Assembly (NCBI GenBank): GCA_019925105.1
Contig: JAHGAU010000006.1
Span: 1,240,001 to 1,304,000 of the forward strand
DNA length: 64,000 bases
Direction: 5' to 3'
Source of the DNA: Niebla homalea
Taxonomy: Eukaryota; Ascomycota; Lecanoromycetes; Lecanorales; Ramalinaceae
Part shown: positions 1 through 11,482 of the stretch, one piece after another
Layout of the letters: the number at the start of each line of letters is the position of its first letter
Numbering within the stretch: the first letter of the stretch is position 1
Program-made: the position numbers and the translations under genes
The notes under the pieces: generated by a model
What the model was told of the DNA's origin: nothing
The model's input: the letters and a program-made list of their open reading frames with translations, nothing else
The model's database searches: none

Positions 1-100
1 ATTGCTACCCTGTCCCTGGAAGGCATTGCTGCCTTGACCTTGAGAGGCATTACTGGCTTGGCCTTGAGAGGTATTACCGCCCTGGGAAGCTGGGCTACCA
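1..100 (-). repeat. 24-bp tandem repeat coding SQGQxSNA in chitinase tail
   Basis: About four imperfect 24-bp units, for example GGCATTGCTGCCTTGACC on the plus strand, encode 8-residue Ser/Gln/Gly/Asn units in the last visible chitinase exon. The array runs off the left edge, so its true length is unknown. Confidence 0.75.
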
Positions 101-2623
101 TTTGAAGAGCTCCCTAAATTGCCGTTCGAGCTTGCAGAAACCCCAGAAGTCGAGCCAGTAGCACCTGAGCCAGAGATGGAGGCTGTAACTGCTACGGTTG
201 TTGGTGGGGAGAGGGTGATGGTCGATGTCGACGAAGTAGTAATGGTCGACGTTGTAGAGGTTGTCATTACCACCGGTACGCCATTCGATGTGACGGTCTG
301 AGTCACGGGGCAGATCGTTGTCGTGACATAGGTGCTATAAGATGTTTAGCCATGAAACGTGCCCAATAAGAGGGATAACTTACACCACAGTGGTAGTAAT
401 GCTCTGAATAGAAGCAGGAGCAGTTGGCGCTGCCGTGGTCGAAGGAGCCACGCATTTTGTGCATATGGTTGATGTAACAATCCGGTAGACAGTAGATACA
501 ATTTGGATGGTTTGCACGACCTGACTCCCACCAGATGTGACGGTTCGGGTCACTGGAGATGTTGTAACATAGGCTGAAGTGACAGCAGTGGAAACGGCAG
601 ACTGGATGCTGGCGGCAGCAGTGACAGGTACTCCAGACGCTCCAGAAGATGTCTGCGAGAGACCTGAAGCAGCCATAGACGAGGTTGAGGCGCCAGATCC
701 TTGCACTGTCGTGGCAGAAGCACCATTTCCCTGAGATGATATTGTAGATTGGCTAGCCAAGGATGTCGTCCGCCGAAATGCAGGAGCAGAGCTGTTCGTC
801 AATGGGTACGGTACGTTCGAGGAAGTAGGGATGGCAGGCAAAGTGCCTCCGCCAGAGGCCATAGAAGACAAGCCGGAGGCACCAGACGACGGACGCGAGG
901 ATGGACCTACACTGCCGTTGTTAATTGAGGTACCGAGAGAAGACGGTGAACCTGTACCTGTGGGGATAATTGACGGTCGTGTGCCATAGCTAATGCCGCT
1001 GCCAGTGGGAATAATTGGCTTTGTAGTGCCAGCGGCTGACATGGTGTATGAGCGAATAGGTCCTGAGGACTGGATGGGCATCCCGCTTGAAGCAATAACA
1101 GGCTGAGTAGCGCCGCTTGACATTGGGTAGGTACGGCTCGTGCCAGACGGCCTGATGGGGATACCACTCGAAGGTAAAAATCCAGATGATCCCCCCCTGG
1201 AAAGGCTCAAAGGATATTTGCCAGTGCCGCTGATAGAATACGGCGGCACGCCTGAGCTTGCACCTGAATTCAGCGGCGCAGAGACGCTAGTAAAAGTGCC
1301 AGTTGGTGCAGAGGTGCTGGCTAAGGCGCTGGTTGGTGCTCGGCTGGTAGAGGGAGCGACTGGTGGCGTGATGATAGAAAGGGAATTGTTTGCGCAATCG
1401 CTTTTCTCGAGATCCTTCTTGAGGACGTCTGCATAAGGGTTGCCGTCAATCGCATTGTTCTCCGAGGCTGTAGCCTCGTAGACCATGACTCCCCCGAACC
1501 GCTCTGGATATTTGCATTGGAAGTGGTCGATGATGGTCTTAGCCTCTTCCGGGTTGAGATACATAACGGGGTCGATTACAACAGACGGCGCTGCAGGCAG
1601 ACCTAAGAAGAGTTTGGCTTGGGAACCAGCTTGGTTGACAAAATCAACCCATTGATCAAAGGAGATATCTGTCGATTTTCCTGTTGAGCCATAATTATGA
1701 TCAAAGTAAGCACGAGCAGAACACTCTGGCGTGTTGTAAAATTGAACAAACAAGAAGTCGAAATGTGAGCTTTGGATGGCTTTCGCGAGGTGAGCATCAG
1801 GTACCACACACTGAGGAGCACCAGATATGTAGTATTCACGAGGCTCCAGAGAATAATGGGATCGAAGCACGTCCACCAGGGTCCCGTAGCCACGATCCAA
1901 ATCGCCCGAGTCCTCGCCCTGTTGCAAAACATCCTCGATGTCCAAGTCAAACCCATCGACTGAGGCATCGCCGAAAGGTCGAGGGAATGTCGAATCAGGC
2001 CCTTCTTTGTTAGGACCGAAGGCTCTCCATACGAAGTTAGCCAAGTATTCGGCACTCTCGTCGTTGTTGAGGACTTGATTGTCCGGTACAGCGCCACCCA
2101 ATGACAATAAAATCTTCTTGCCCACTGATTGACAGTAGATGATGTCAGGACCGATGTTAGGGCAATCGCTCTTGAGTTGACTGTCAGACCCATCGACGTT
2201 CTTGTACACCTCATCACCGCACTGATTGCCAAAATTGGAGCCCGGGTAGCCACCAGTCTGGTCTGGGAATTGGTTAAGGAAACCGATCGGGATTATATCT
2301 ATGTTGGCGTCATCACAAAAGTGACGGAGACGCTGTTGATTGGCGCCTTGACCCTAAAGAGCGCATTCATTAACTGCTGCTGCAAGTCTTCCGTAAAGAA
2401 ACCGTCTGCTTACCCAGTACACAGCCATGTTAGTACTTGCTCCTGTATCGAATGGACACTGATCTGCCGGTGCTGTTATCGTCGTTGTTGTGGGGAGCCT
2501 CACCACGGCATTCCTCCTTGCCATGTGGTGGGCGAGGTGGGCAGCGCCATGCGGCAGGCGTGATGCCTCAGCCATGGAGGCCGCAGCCATAGCCAGGACG
2601 GCGAAGGACTTGAACGTTGACAT
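1..2623 (-). CDS. Class III (GH18) endochitinase with long Ser/Thr-rich tail, 3' end cut by window edge
   Basis: This is a secreted, probably cell-wall-linked chitinase hydrolysing beta-1,4-GlcNAc polymers. Exons are 2623-2414, 2353-384 and 334 to beyond base 1. The donors are GTAAGC and GTAAGT; the last acceptor follows a CTAAAC branch site. The start begins MSTFKSFAVLAMAAASMAEA, a signal peptide. The mature part opens with the class III strand NMAVYWGQG. The catalytic DxxDxDxE motif is intact as DGFDLDIED, so an active enzyme is expected. After about residue 340 the protein becomes Ser/Thr/Pro/Gly-rich with imperfect SSG-x-IP units, then 8-residue SQGQxSNA repeats at the window edge. Such tails in fungal chitinases usually carry O-glycans and end in a GPI signal or chitin-binding region, which is not visible here. 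The family is certain; the C-terminus is unknown. Confidence 0.93.
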
Positions 2624-3649
2624 TTTGAGCAAAGAGATATTAAGATTACAACGGATATATTTAAGATAGTAGGAAAGTCGCTGAGTAAAGAGCGTAACTG
2701 AGGTCAATACATGACAGGACGTAGAACAAAGTCTACTGGCAAAGCAATCGCGCACAACGTTGTGAAAGAGAGAGACGACGAGGTGGAATGGAAATGAGAT
2801 CAACAGAAGAGAGGAGGAAGGAAAAGGCCAATGACCAAACTGCAAATCCTTCATCCAGCATGATCACTGACTCCTGGACTGGTCTGGAAGTGACGGCCAT
2901 TCTGCTCACTAGGCAGCGTTGCAAGGCCTGCAATTGGTGTACCTGACAGTCGTCAGGGACTAAGAAGTAGGGTGCCGGACATTAGGATGACCAGGTGCAT
3001 GTCACTAGAGATGGACCACGGGATGACTCCAGCGTCGCGTGGCTGACTGTGAGACCGATGTAAGCACACAAGGCACATTCACAATGCTCGTGACATCAAT
3101 TGGAGTTGCGAGCAAGCGAGCATCGATCTATCGGGATGACCGTCTAATGGTACTCTTGAAGAACTCCATATTTTGAAGCAAATGACTGAGGTGGAACTTC
3201 ACATGGTCGCCATGAGCTCATAAGAGTGCGCTCGCCGCTGAGAAATTGGGAATGAAGTCAAGCGGCAACATGCTGACTTGTCCTATCCTGGACCGTGCTT
3301 TTCCTAAAGTGAGAAGACTATCATTTGAAATGATTGCTAGTTGGCTGCTTTTTCAGGGGTAATAAGTCATAAGTGGACTAGGCTAAAAGTCTGAAGGAAT
3401 CTGCAATCTCGCAAGCAACATTTAGTCGTTTACTGAGCGGGTACCGGCATTGGAATCCTACAAAGGTGGCACACGTTTGGAAGGATGATTCAGTATCTTG
3501 AAAGAGCTAGTTACATTGCACGCACGTTGCAAGCATGATTGAGATCATTTGGACCGTAAAAACGCCTTTCTCCCCCCCCTCCCTTGTGCAGTGTCCTCGT
3601 CCAGCGAGAAGCAAGGCCAAAGAACGCTTCGATGTGATGTAATGCCGCC
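2624..3649. other. Intergenic, chitinase 5' region
   Basis: Roughly 1 kb between the chitinase start and the stop of the next minus-strand gene. Only short ORFs without coding character are present. An A/T-rich TAAATATAT (minus strand) lies about 35 nt upstream of the chitinase ATG and could be a TATA-like element. Nothing else is recognised. Confidence 0.5.
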
Positions 3650-6600
3650 TCACATCTTTTCGAAGCGTTCTTTGGCCTTGTCCTTGGTCTTTTCAACGAA
3701 ATCGCTGTAAGACCCCCTTGTGTTGCGATCTGCTGCTTCTGCAGCATCACCCATCCTCCCACCCAACGCTCCAAGCCCAACCCCCGGCATATACATCTCC
3801 GTGGCAATGGGTGCTGTTCTTCCGGAGCCTTGGGCACCTAGCCCCTGGCCAGCGGCCCACCCCATCTTGCTGAGTAGCGACGCCCCTTTCGAAGGCTTGA
3901 CTACCTCTGCTTCCTCCGCCACATCGTTCTTGCGCTTATTGGCCCCCCGCTTCGTAGAGAACGAGATTTTCGCCGTGGTGCCGAAAGCTTCCCTGCGCTC
4001 CTTGGCTCGGTCTCGATATGCTGGCGTTGGTTCCTCTGGAGCGCGAACAACGTATCTGGATGTGAGCCCTTTGTTCTCAAGTTTGGCGTTGGCTTTGGCA
4101 ATCAAATCCGCGTTCGCGAGGTTGTGGTGGTGGAGAATGCCTCCGTTCTCCCCTTTCTCGTGTGCTTCGCAGGCACTGGCAGACATGAACTTGCGTTTGC
4201 AGAGCCCACATTCACTCGGAAAGTGTCTTGGGGCGCACCCGGCCCTCACTAGATCGTCATTTCCCCCCACGACGAGTTCCTCTTCCTGAAGACATCCTTT
4301 GTGAAACTCGTCCTTTTCGTGGCGATTCCGCTCAAGCTCAGTATCATAACGTATCCAGCAGACGGTGCAGACGGTGCTGTAGGGATCCATCCATACCGGT
4401 GGTACCACCCCATCTTCCGCTAGGATCTTGTTCGCTGCAGTGACACGAATCTCGCTCTGGAGGTAGTTCCTGTGAAAATCATCGAAGAGCTCGTGCATAT
4501 ACAAGGTCGTTGGATGGTCGAAGGCTTCCTCGCAGAGGTAGCATATGCTTTGTTCGTAGTCACCGAAAGACACTGTGGGTGGTTTGTCCACTGTGTCTGC
4601 CTTGTCTGCCTTGTCCGCCTTGTCCGCTTTGTACGCATCTTCGGTCCCGCCACGATAGCTCCCGTCGTTGTCGTCGTTCTCGTTACCTGGGTAGAACGCG
4701 AAGTCAGCATCGCGTCTTCAGGTGGAACGTGGAGTCATCATCGCTTCCCATGATGCGTCTCAGAGATTGACTTACCCGCAATCTCGGTGTGTCCTGATTG
4801 CTCGTTCACTGGCGTCTCTATCTTGTTGGCGCCGTACGAAGGTTTCTCGCCATGCAGTTCCGCACGACGATCAGTCCACAGTTGAAGTTGAGGTGCTAGT
4901 GCCTGGAACCATGAGTCGGAGTTGCATGGATGGCCAAGAACATGACTGACCTTATTCTGTTGCTTGGTGCCCTTGTGCTCCCCTTTGCGCTTTTTCGCCT
5001 TTGGCTCGGTGTCCAGGCGTTGCCCGGGTGGCTCCAGTGTCCCAGATGTTCTCACTGGCTCTAGCGTTCCAGATGGCGCGGGTGGCTCCACAGTCCCAGG
5101 TGCTGTGGAGGGCATGCTTAGCTTGGACAGAGATTGCGGGTGCTTGTCGGGCTTACCAGTTGGCGGAGACCCAGTGCCGGAACCAGGCGAGACCTCATGC
5201 TCACTGGCGTACACATGCTCCTCCCAATACCGAATCCTCTGAGCTGGATTGTTGGATGACCCAAAGGTGAACTTAGCGTCGTCCATGTTGATGAAATTGA
5301 TGACTGGAACAAAGACTCCAGCATGAATGTAGTGCACCTTCACCTCTTTCGAGCCAATTGAGAACTTGTCCGCCTTTTCGAAGGAATGATAGCGGAACAT
5401 TGCCGCTTTGGCGTCCTGCCAAATTCCGTTAGCACGAAAAGGGCACACGTTTCGCAGCCAACGCTCCGGTGGGACTGAATGCTCACATCAACCGTCTTAA
5501 ACTCTGCAAAGCCGAAGCGTAAGCTGTTGCCGGTGATGCGGTCTCTGATGAGTAGCACTCGATGGAGACTGCCTTCCCTTGCCCCAATGCTGGAATCGAC
5601 AGTCGTGGACTTCATCTTCGGTCTGCCCTCTTCAGGAGCGGTCCGGGTTGCTGAAGCTTGGTCTTGGCTGGGCTTGTACAGTTTCATTACACCCCCGGCA
5701 AGCAACTTCTCGTTCACATGCGGTTGCAGGTCACGGAGTAGGAGGAATTGAGAAGGAGTGGCTGACACATCGCTGTCACCATTCATTGGGAGCGGGTCGG
5801 AATGAGAACTCATGTCTGTTTATTGTCAGGGAGGATCATCGTGTACAAGAGAAAGGTGTTTGACTGACCTTCGTGCGGGTTCCCGCAATGATGACATTTG
5901 GTTCTGCTGGCGAAATTTGGGTATGAACACTTTACAGAGCTCATTGTCAGCGTTCTGTAGTGGACAGGCGATGCTAGTGGTATTACGCTGTGACATTTCC
6001 ATTCCCCATCGGCCTTTTCTGCTCCACGAGTATCTCTTCCACGAGTATCTCTTTCGCGGCTGAAGGCGATTGCGAGTTCCACATCGTGCCCGCCGGCGGC
6101 ATGGCCTCCGTACAGGTGAATGCCGGCATGATGCCGCTCTTCGAATGCCCTGGAGTCTTCCAGAGTCGAGAATGTAATGAAGCCATAACCTTTCGACGCT
6201 TCTGTGAACGAGTTAGCATATGGGCTTGTGGAATCAGAGGAGACATACTTGTCTGCTTGTCTCTGATGATCCTTACGCCCTCAAGCTTTCTTACTTTATA
6301 GCGCTGTGCCAATCCTTCTGATACCTGCATAAAAGACACGTAGACCTTTTAGCCAAGTACCAGAGACACAGTGAAACGACAAGAAGGTTATGATGGTGTT
6401 CTCGGCATATATATATATATTGGCATCACGATCTGACTTTGCAAGGGGGGCGAACATCTTTCTCCACCATATTTGCAGGCAGCCCACTAAGTTTTATCTC
6501 CCGACTTGGCTGTCCAGAAGATCGCTCCCTGACATAGGCGCGACTACGGCTCCGATTCCAGTCTCGATACTTTGCAGGACTGCGGCTCCTCCTGTCGTGA

Positions 6601-6992
6601 AGTGGGCGCCTGGTGCCGAATTGCGGGGAGGAACGACGACTCCTCGGACGATCATCGCGTCCGCGATGATATTCTTCACTGCCTCTCCTATTTTGATTGT
6701 AATGAGAAGAAGCACCCTTGATCCGCGGCTCAGTGCTCTCTAACCTAAGACGGCCATCTTTTCACAACAAATATCAGCAGACGTGCAGTATAGGACGATA
6801 CTATCATCTTCGTGATATTTTACCATGATAAAAAGGAGGATTTTGCTGTCTCTCTGGCGAGACAGCTCTTCTATATGAAGCTTGATTTGTGGTTCTCTGG
6901 TGTCTGTTGTGTTGTGTGTTGTGGGGGGTGTACTGACGAGACCCTCTATAATACTCTCGAGGCGGACCTCGCTCGTAGCCACGTTCAGCCAT
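3650..6992 (-). CDS. RBM5/RBM10-like splicing factor: RRM, RanBP2 zinc finger, RRM, C2H2 fingers, G-patch
   Basis: A probable nuclear pre-mRNA splicing regulator of the RBM5/RBM10 architecture. Eight exons are inferred: 6992-6824, 6739-6456, 6324-6249, 6201-5987, 5929-5869, 5815-5487, 5415-4776 and 4686-3650. They sum to 2811 nt (936 aa) without a stop. Residues 1-135 are Arg/Ser/Tyr-rich. RRM1 starts at IKLSGLPANMVEKD and has RNP1 KGYGFITF. A RanBP2-type zinc finger (WKCHSCSYPNF, then TKCHHC) appears exactly when exons 4 and 5 are joined, which validates that intron. RRM2 has LRFGFAEF. Three Cys/His fingers lie at about residues 640, 697 and 750. The G-patch (MGWAAGQGLGAQG) is near residue 860. 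I do not see the aromatic OCRE repeat of animal RBM5. The second intron's donor, GTTCGC, is unusual. A (KAD)4 run precedes the fingers. Confidence 0.88.
4593..4638 (-). repeat. 9-bp repeat coding (KAD)4 linker
   Basis: Tandem 9-bp units of the type GCCTTGTCC (plus strand) encode Lys-Ala-Asp four times just upstream of the first C2H2 finger of the RBM5-like protein. A charged linker that varies easily in copy number. Confidence 0.7.
6403..6421. repeat. AT dinucleotide run inside an intron
   Basis: A short (AT)n microsatellite in the second intron of the RBM5-like gene, near the unusual GTTCGC donor. Probably neutral. Confidence 0.7.
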
Positions 6993-7568
6993 TGGAATAG
7001 GCCAACCGTTAACGACGTCCTCAAGATTAGAAAGGAAAAATCAAACCATCGATGTCTATCGATGCATGTCGTTGCCATCAGACTGAAGCTACTCCTGGAC
7101 AGTGTCAGTGCGGAGACGCTAACGCTTTTAGGTACTATAGATAATAGACCAATCAAACAAACCCCTGATAAAATGAACGTCTGCAGATTTCAATAATGCC
7201 ATGTGATGAACAGCCATCCCCCGTAGTCACCATGCTTAACAAGCTATTACTTAACCTAGATGGCTTTAAAGACGATGTACATTCGAGTGATGATGGGCAT
7301 GAACCCTCATATTATTCGTTGGTCCCAAAAACGGCTGTAACGGATGACTCAATGCCATGTTGCGCTGACATGTTATAATTCTTATTAAGTACATTTCCAA
7401 GCCATATTTTCATCTCATCTCTTCATATTCACCATTGAAATTCAACTCTTGCTTCATCGGTGACTGTGGGCCTTGATCAATCCTCTCAGCATCTGCGTTC
7501 CTTGCTTTTCCCCTGAATCCTACCATTACTCCTCAATCCAAGACAGTCTGATCATCGTTCGAGCCAGT

Positions 7569-8162
7569 ATGAAGGAAAACCCAATAATGGACGATTCATT
7601 CTACACACAGAACGTCAGCATCCCGCTCTGGGATCCTGAGGAGTCCGCCCATAGCGAGCATCCGGGGCTGGTTGAGAGCGGGTCCGACCAGGACAATTTC
7701 TTCAAAGACATCACATCCCGCCCACCAAAAGCACCGTCTCGCTCAAAAGCCAAGCGGAATCGAAAACAGAACAATCATAATGACACCAATCAGGCGTCTC
7801 ATCCCACCCTCCGTCCGGCATCAGACATCCTTTCCCGGATTCGGCACGATCCAGATCTTGACGAAAGCGATTACGTTGTTGGCTACCATGACAGGCATGA
7901 ACCAGGGGTTGTGGAGATGGCGGTGTCGGCATGGAAAGGGGGTGGAGATGTCACTGATGAGGAATGGATTCCTCAGCACAGGATACTGTATTTTCGAAAG
8001 AAGGACTCGGATGGTGAACTTGTTTGGCACAGAGGTCAGAGACTTGATAAACTTTTCGGAAGTGGGATAAAGGGTAGGGGCGAAGAAGTAACTGGAGAGG
8101 CTGATCTGGCTTTGGAGAAACCTGGGAGAAAGCAAGAAGAAGAGCCTTTGAAAGACAGGTAA
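7569..8162 (+). CDS. MJ1316 (DUF504) domain protein
   Basis: Intronless, 197 aa from the ATG at 7569 (MKENPIMDDSF). An in-frame upstream ATG at 7473 would add a Cys/Ser/Tyr-rich stretch with no family resemblance, so it is not preferred. A Lys/Arg/Asn-rich segment (about 45-70) precedes the domain at about 78-165. Family-typical strings are ILSRIRHDP, DYVVGYHDR, DEEWIPQHRILYF, LVWHR and LDKLFGSG. The MJ1316 domain has been predicted by comparative genomics to recognise RNA ends, possibly cyclic phosphates; no enzymatic role is established. The stop lies about 100 bp from the convergent Ku80 stop, so their 3' UTRs probably overlap. The domain is clear, the function unknown. Confidence 0.85.
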   Translation: MKENPIMDDSFYTQNVSIPLWDPEESAHSEHPGLVESGSDQDNFFKDITSRPPKAPSRSKAKRNRKQNNHNDTNQASHPTLRPASDILSRIRHDPDLDESDYVVGYHDRHEPGVVEMAVSAWKGGGDVTDEEWIPQHRILYFRKKDSDGELVWHRGQRLDKLFGSGIKGRGEEVTGEADLALEKPGRKQEEEPLKDR

Positions 8163-8263
8163 CATAACCTCGTCGTGGGTATCTATCCTACGTTAAACCC
8201 AACATCAAATTGCGTGATAGCATGCAATTGAATCCTTTTTGGCTCAGATCCATAACGAAATGA

Positions 8264-10774
8264 TCACCTCATGGCCAAAAATGTCTTTGCCTGCTCCTCG
8301 TCCACATCTGACGCGTTTGAAAGACTCTTGGGTATGAGGGAGAGCCTGGCCCCTTGTATCAATCGCCACATTTCCTTCCTATCTCCATTGAGATCCCCGG
8401 CAAGCAGTTTCGTTTTAAGCGATGTCAAAATCTGATTGAACGCAAGAGGCTCTTCAACTTCAACCATCTCATGCCTGAGGACACCCAACTTCTCCAAGGC
8501 GCTCTGATAACGCAAGTCTCCAAAGCTCTCCTTTATCTGTGTTTCAATGATCGCACCCATCTGGTTTGCGGCATCATGTATGACATTCAGAGACTCTGCA
8601 GAGTCTAGCGTCTGGCGAAATTCAGGTATGGCATTTTCTGGAGATAGCTTGGCTTTCTTCGACTTCTTTCCAAGCAGGCTCCCTACGTCCAAGCCCGAGA
8701 GGGGCTTGACTTGGTTTCTGGTTCGCTTCCTTGACTGAGCCTTGGGCGGTACTGGCTTCACGTCTGCTTCCTCCACGAGCGCTGCCAACGTACCTCTTGA
8801 CCGTTCGACGATCTCGTTGGGTGGTTTTGAATAACGTGTTAGGATCTCGTAAGCTGGCGGGATAGGCTCTTTGGAATGAACAGCTCGCCAGCGCACAGCC
8901 TGATCAATACGATGCAGGACGGGCGAGAACGTGTCTGTCAATTGCATATATTCCGTAGGATTGCCTTCTTCATCTTTACCCACATGCGACAAGTCCATGT
9001 CGTCAACGAGGTCGCTCATCGCTTCATTTAGCGAATCAGATGGTAGGTTCCTGTGCTCCGTAATCTTCTTACCAGATACAGTGATGACTTTGTCCAGGGG
9101 AGGAAACTTGTAAGGTCTGAAGTCCTCAGCAAAAGGAACTTGCACGTCGAGTAGGCATTCATAATCAGCCTCTATGGAGGGAGCAAGTAAAATAACAACT
9201 GGTTCTTTGTTCACTTTGGTGACCAAGCGAGCAATAGCGTATGACTCCAGCTCGTAAAGTGCGTGTATCAAAGATGAGAAAGCTATTGCAGCTAAGTTGT
9301 TGGTCTTCTGCGCTATGGTAACGCAGGAAACCGACATGTTCATGTAGCGATCGTACTGTCAGCGTTAGCGACCCTCAATCAGTATTGTATTAGAGTCTTA
9401 CATTTGCCTGTGGGACGAATCCCATAATCTCCAGTCCTGCCTGTGTCTCAAGCTTCGTCACATTAAGGTCAGATTCACTGATGTGCACAGCGGTACGTCC
9501 GTATTCATAGCCCCTGGCGAGATCTTCCCGGCTGATTCTCTTCTTGCCATTTTCGGCTTTAGCATCCTCGACTTGATACATACGTAAGCTCTGTGGTGCA
9601 CCTGAAGGAGCTGGATCAGCTTCCTGGGCAGGATGAACACTATTTCCGTCCTTGGTTGATGATTGAGCGCTTGCTTCGCCCTTGTTTGATGGTTGAAAAA
9701 CGTTGCTTGCAGCCGCAGGTCGTCGCACCATGATTCTTGGATATCGCTCAACATCAATGCACATGGCGGCGTCTGATTTCTCCGCATTGCCTAAAGTGAG
9801 TTGACCTTTGTAAGAAGGTACTGGCCTTGTCGACTTGAGACGAGGAGTCCCAAGCTCCTCTATAGCTTGCTGCATGGTCCCAAACAAGCCATTTGCCTTA
9901 TCAACCAAATTCTGCAATTTTTGCTCATTCGCCGCCTGTTTGAGTCAGCAACATTGTTCATATGGGTGTCGACAGGAGAATGACCTTGCGCGGATCTTTG
10001 TCTTCTTCCTTGTACCCATACTCTGCATCATTAAAGTCGACGCCACTTTGGATGTCAGCCGATGAGCAGTGGTCAGATTGTCTGGGCTCACATTACAACG
10101 AGCTCGATACCATCGGAAGTCAATTTGTCAACAATGGCTGGTACATCGTCATCATCCATGTAGCCCTGAGCGTTGGTGACTAGGATAATTTTTCGCTTGT
10201 ATTTGAGCTTTTTGCAGTAGATGGCAATCATTTGAATTGCAATGACTATTGCAGATATGGCTGCCAGGGCCATCAGACTTGGTAGAGATAGAGCGTGCGA
10301 GATCTTACCATCACCATCGTCGGTCATGCTGGGTCTGATCTTGGCACGCAATTCCTGTAATCCTGGCAAGAGAAGCCTTGTACTTGTGAGCGCGGCTGGG
10401 TGAACGGACGTCAAGCGACCTACTGGCCGATTTCTTGCAGGACGCTAATATTGGAAAAGCCGGATTGATCACCGAACTCGTTATTCGTTCCTATACATGT
10501 AAGCACGAATAGTAGCCATCTACCTGAGTTTTTACCTGAAGTACGAAAGCCAATCACACCAAGAGTGGCAGTCTTCCGATCCGTTGCGACCTGAAGAAAG
10601 CATCAGGACGTACATGATCTATCAATAGGAAAAATGATCGAATACCGTTGTAGTAATCTTCTCCCACACATAGTTCATTGCCCAGTCGAGATCTGATTCT
10701 GTCCGACCATGTTGCTTTCTGCCCATAGACTCACCGAGATCAACGACGTACAGGGTCGCTTCTTTGTCCGCCAT
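8264..10774 (-). CDS. ku80: Ku80 subunit of the Ku DNA-end-binding heterodimer
   Basis: Binds DNA double-strand ends with Ku70, starts non-homologous end joining and protects telomeres. Eight exons are inferred: 10774-10646, 10590-10536, 10490-10424, 10376-10309, 10260-10092, 10045-9985, 9935-9402 and 9355-8264. They sum to 2175 nt (724 aa). The start [18 protein letters not shown] is the fungal Ku80 N-terminus opening the vWA domain, which continues through [12 protein letters not shown]. The Ku core follows, and the C-terminal region has the fungal signature [17 protein letters not shown] basic KKSKKAK and a helical C-terminal domain complete it. Four of the first six exons are only 55-68 nt, so automated prediction could easily fail here. 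Two acceptors end in AAG rather than YAG. No DNA-PKcs-binding tail is apparent, as expected for fungi. Confidence 0.95.
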
Positions 10775-11026
10775 CGCTGAATGCAAGATGAGAAGTGAAA
10801 ACTGGGGTTCTATGTACCTGGCTTTGGCTGGCTTTGCTAGCTGCAGGCAGAAGCATCGCGAAGACGCGTTCCCCAGGTCACGTGACATATGATATGCCCC
10901 TTTTTCGTATGGTATTCTACAACAAGGGAAAATTACATTTTATAATACAATAACTCAATTTACAGGCCATTGGAAGACAACCCAGCAAGTCAAGCATCCA
11001 TTCCAAGAGGAGAAGATCGAATATCT

Positions 11027-11482
11027 ATGACAGGGGCCATAGCTCTCGTCACTGCAATGTGCTGTAATCACCGACCACATATTTTGTGCGGAGAATTTTC
11101 TCCACTCTACATCGTCTCAACTCTACAACAATCCTCCACCCTTAGCACTATAGCTAGAGAGCTTTTTCACATCATGATTGTGCCACTCCCGTACAACCAA
11201 GATGGTTCTCACTCGGAGATCGTTGAGCTTGCCCACCTTCGTGCAATCGAAGCTGACCAACAAGTTGCCACACTCCGTTTTACTCAGCCTGAGGTAGACG
11301 ATCACGGGCATCTGCATTCATCATGTCTAGTGAAAGACAGCCGAACGTGCGGTCTCATCTTAGCCGTTTTCGATGATCAATATATAAGCTGGAAAGATCA
11401 CGGCAGCCGGCGATGTCTGACGGCAAAATTGGCTTGGGGAACCACCGCTGGCTTGACTCAGATCACCAAATCCAGGAATTGA
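11027..11482 (+). CDS. Unrecognised short ORF (doubtful)
   Basis: An open frame of 151 codons from the first true ATG at 11027. The middle (MIVPLPYNQDGSHSEIVELA and following) has balanced composition, but I recognise no family and see no splice-supported extension. It lies 250 bp from the divergent Ku80 start. It could be a small lineage-specific gene or chance. Confidence 0.2.
   Translation: MTGAIALVTAMCCNHRPHILCGEFSPLYIVSTLQQSSTLSTIARELFHIMIVPLPYNQDGSHSEIVELAHLRAIEADQQVATLRFTQPEVDDHGHLHSSCLVKDSRTCGLILAVFDDQYISWKDHGSRRCLTAKLAWGTTAGLTQITKSRN

Noticed and set aside
10970..11026. Upstream extension of the ORF at 11027
   Set aside because: It starts with TTG, not ATG; the first true ATG is 11027.
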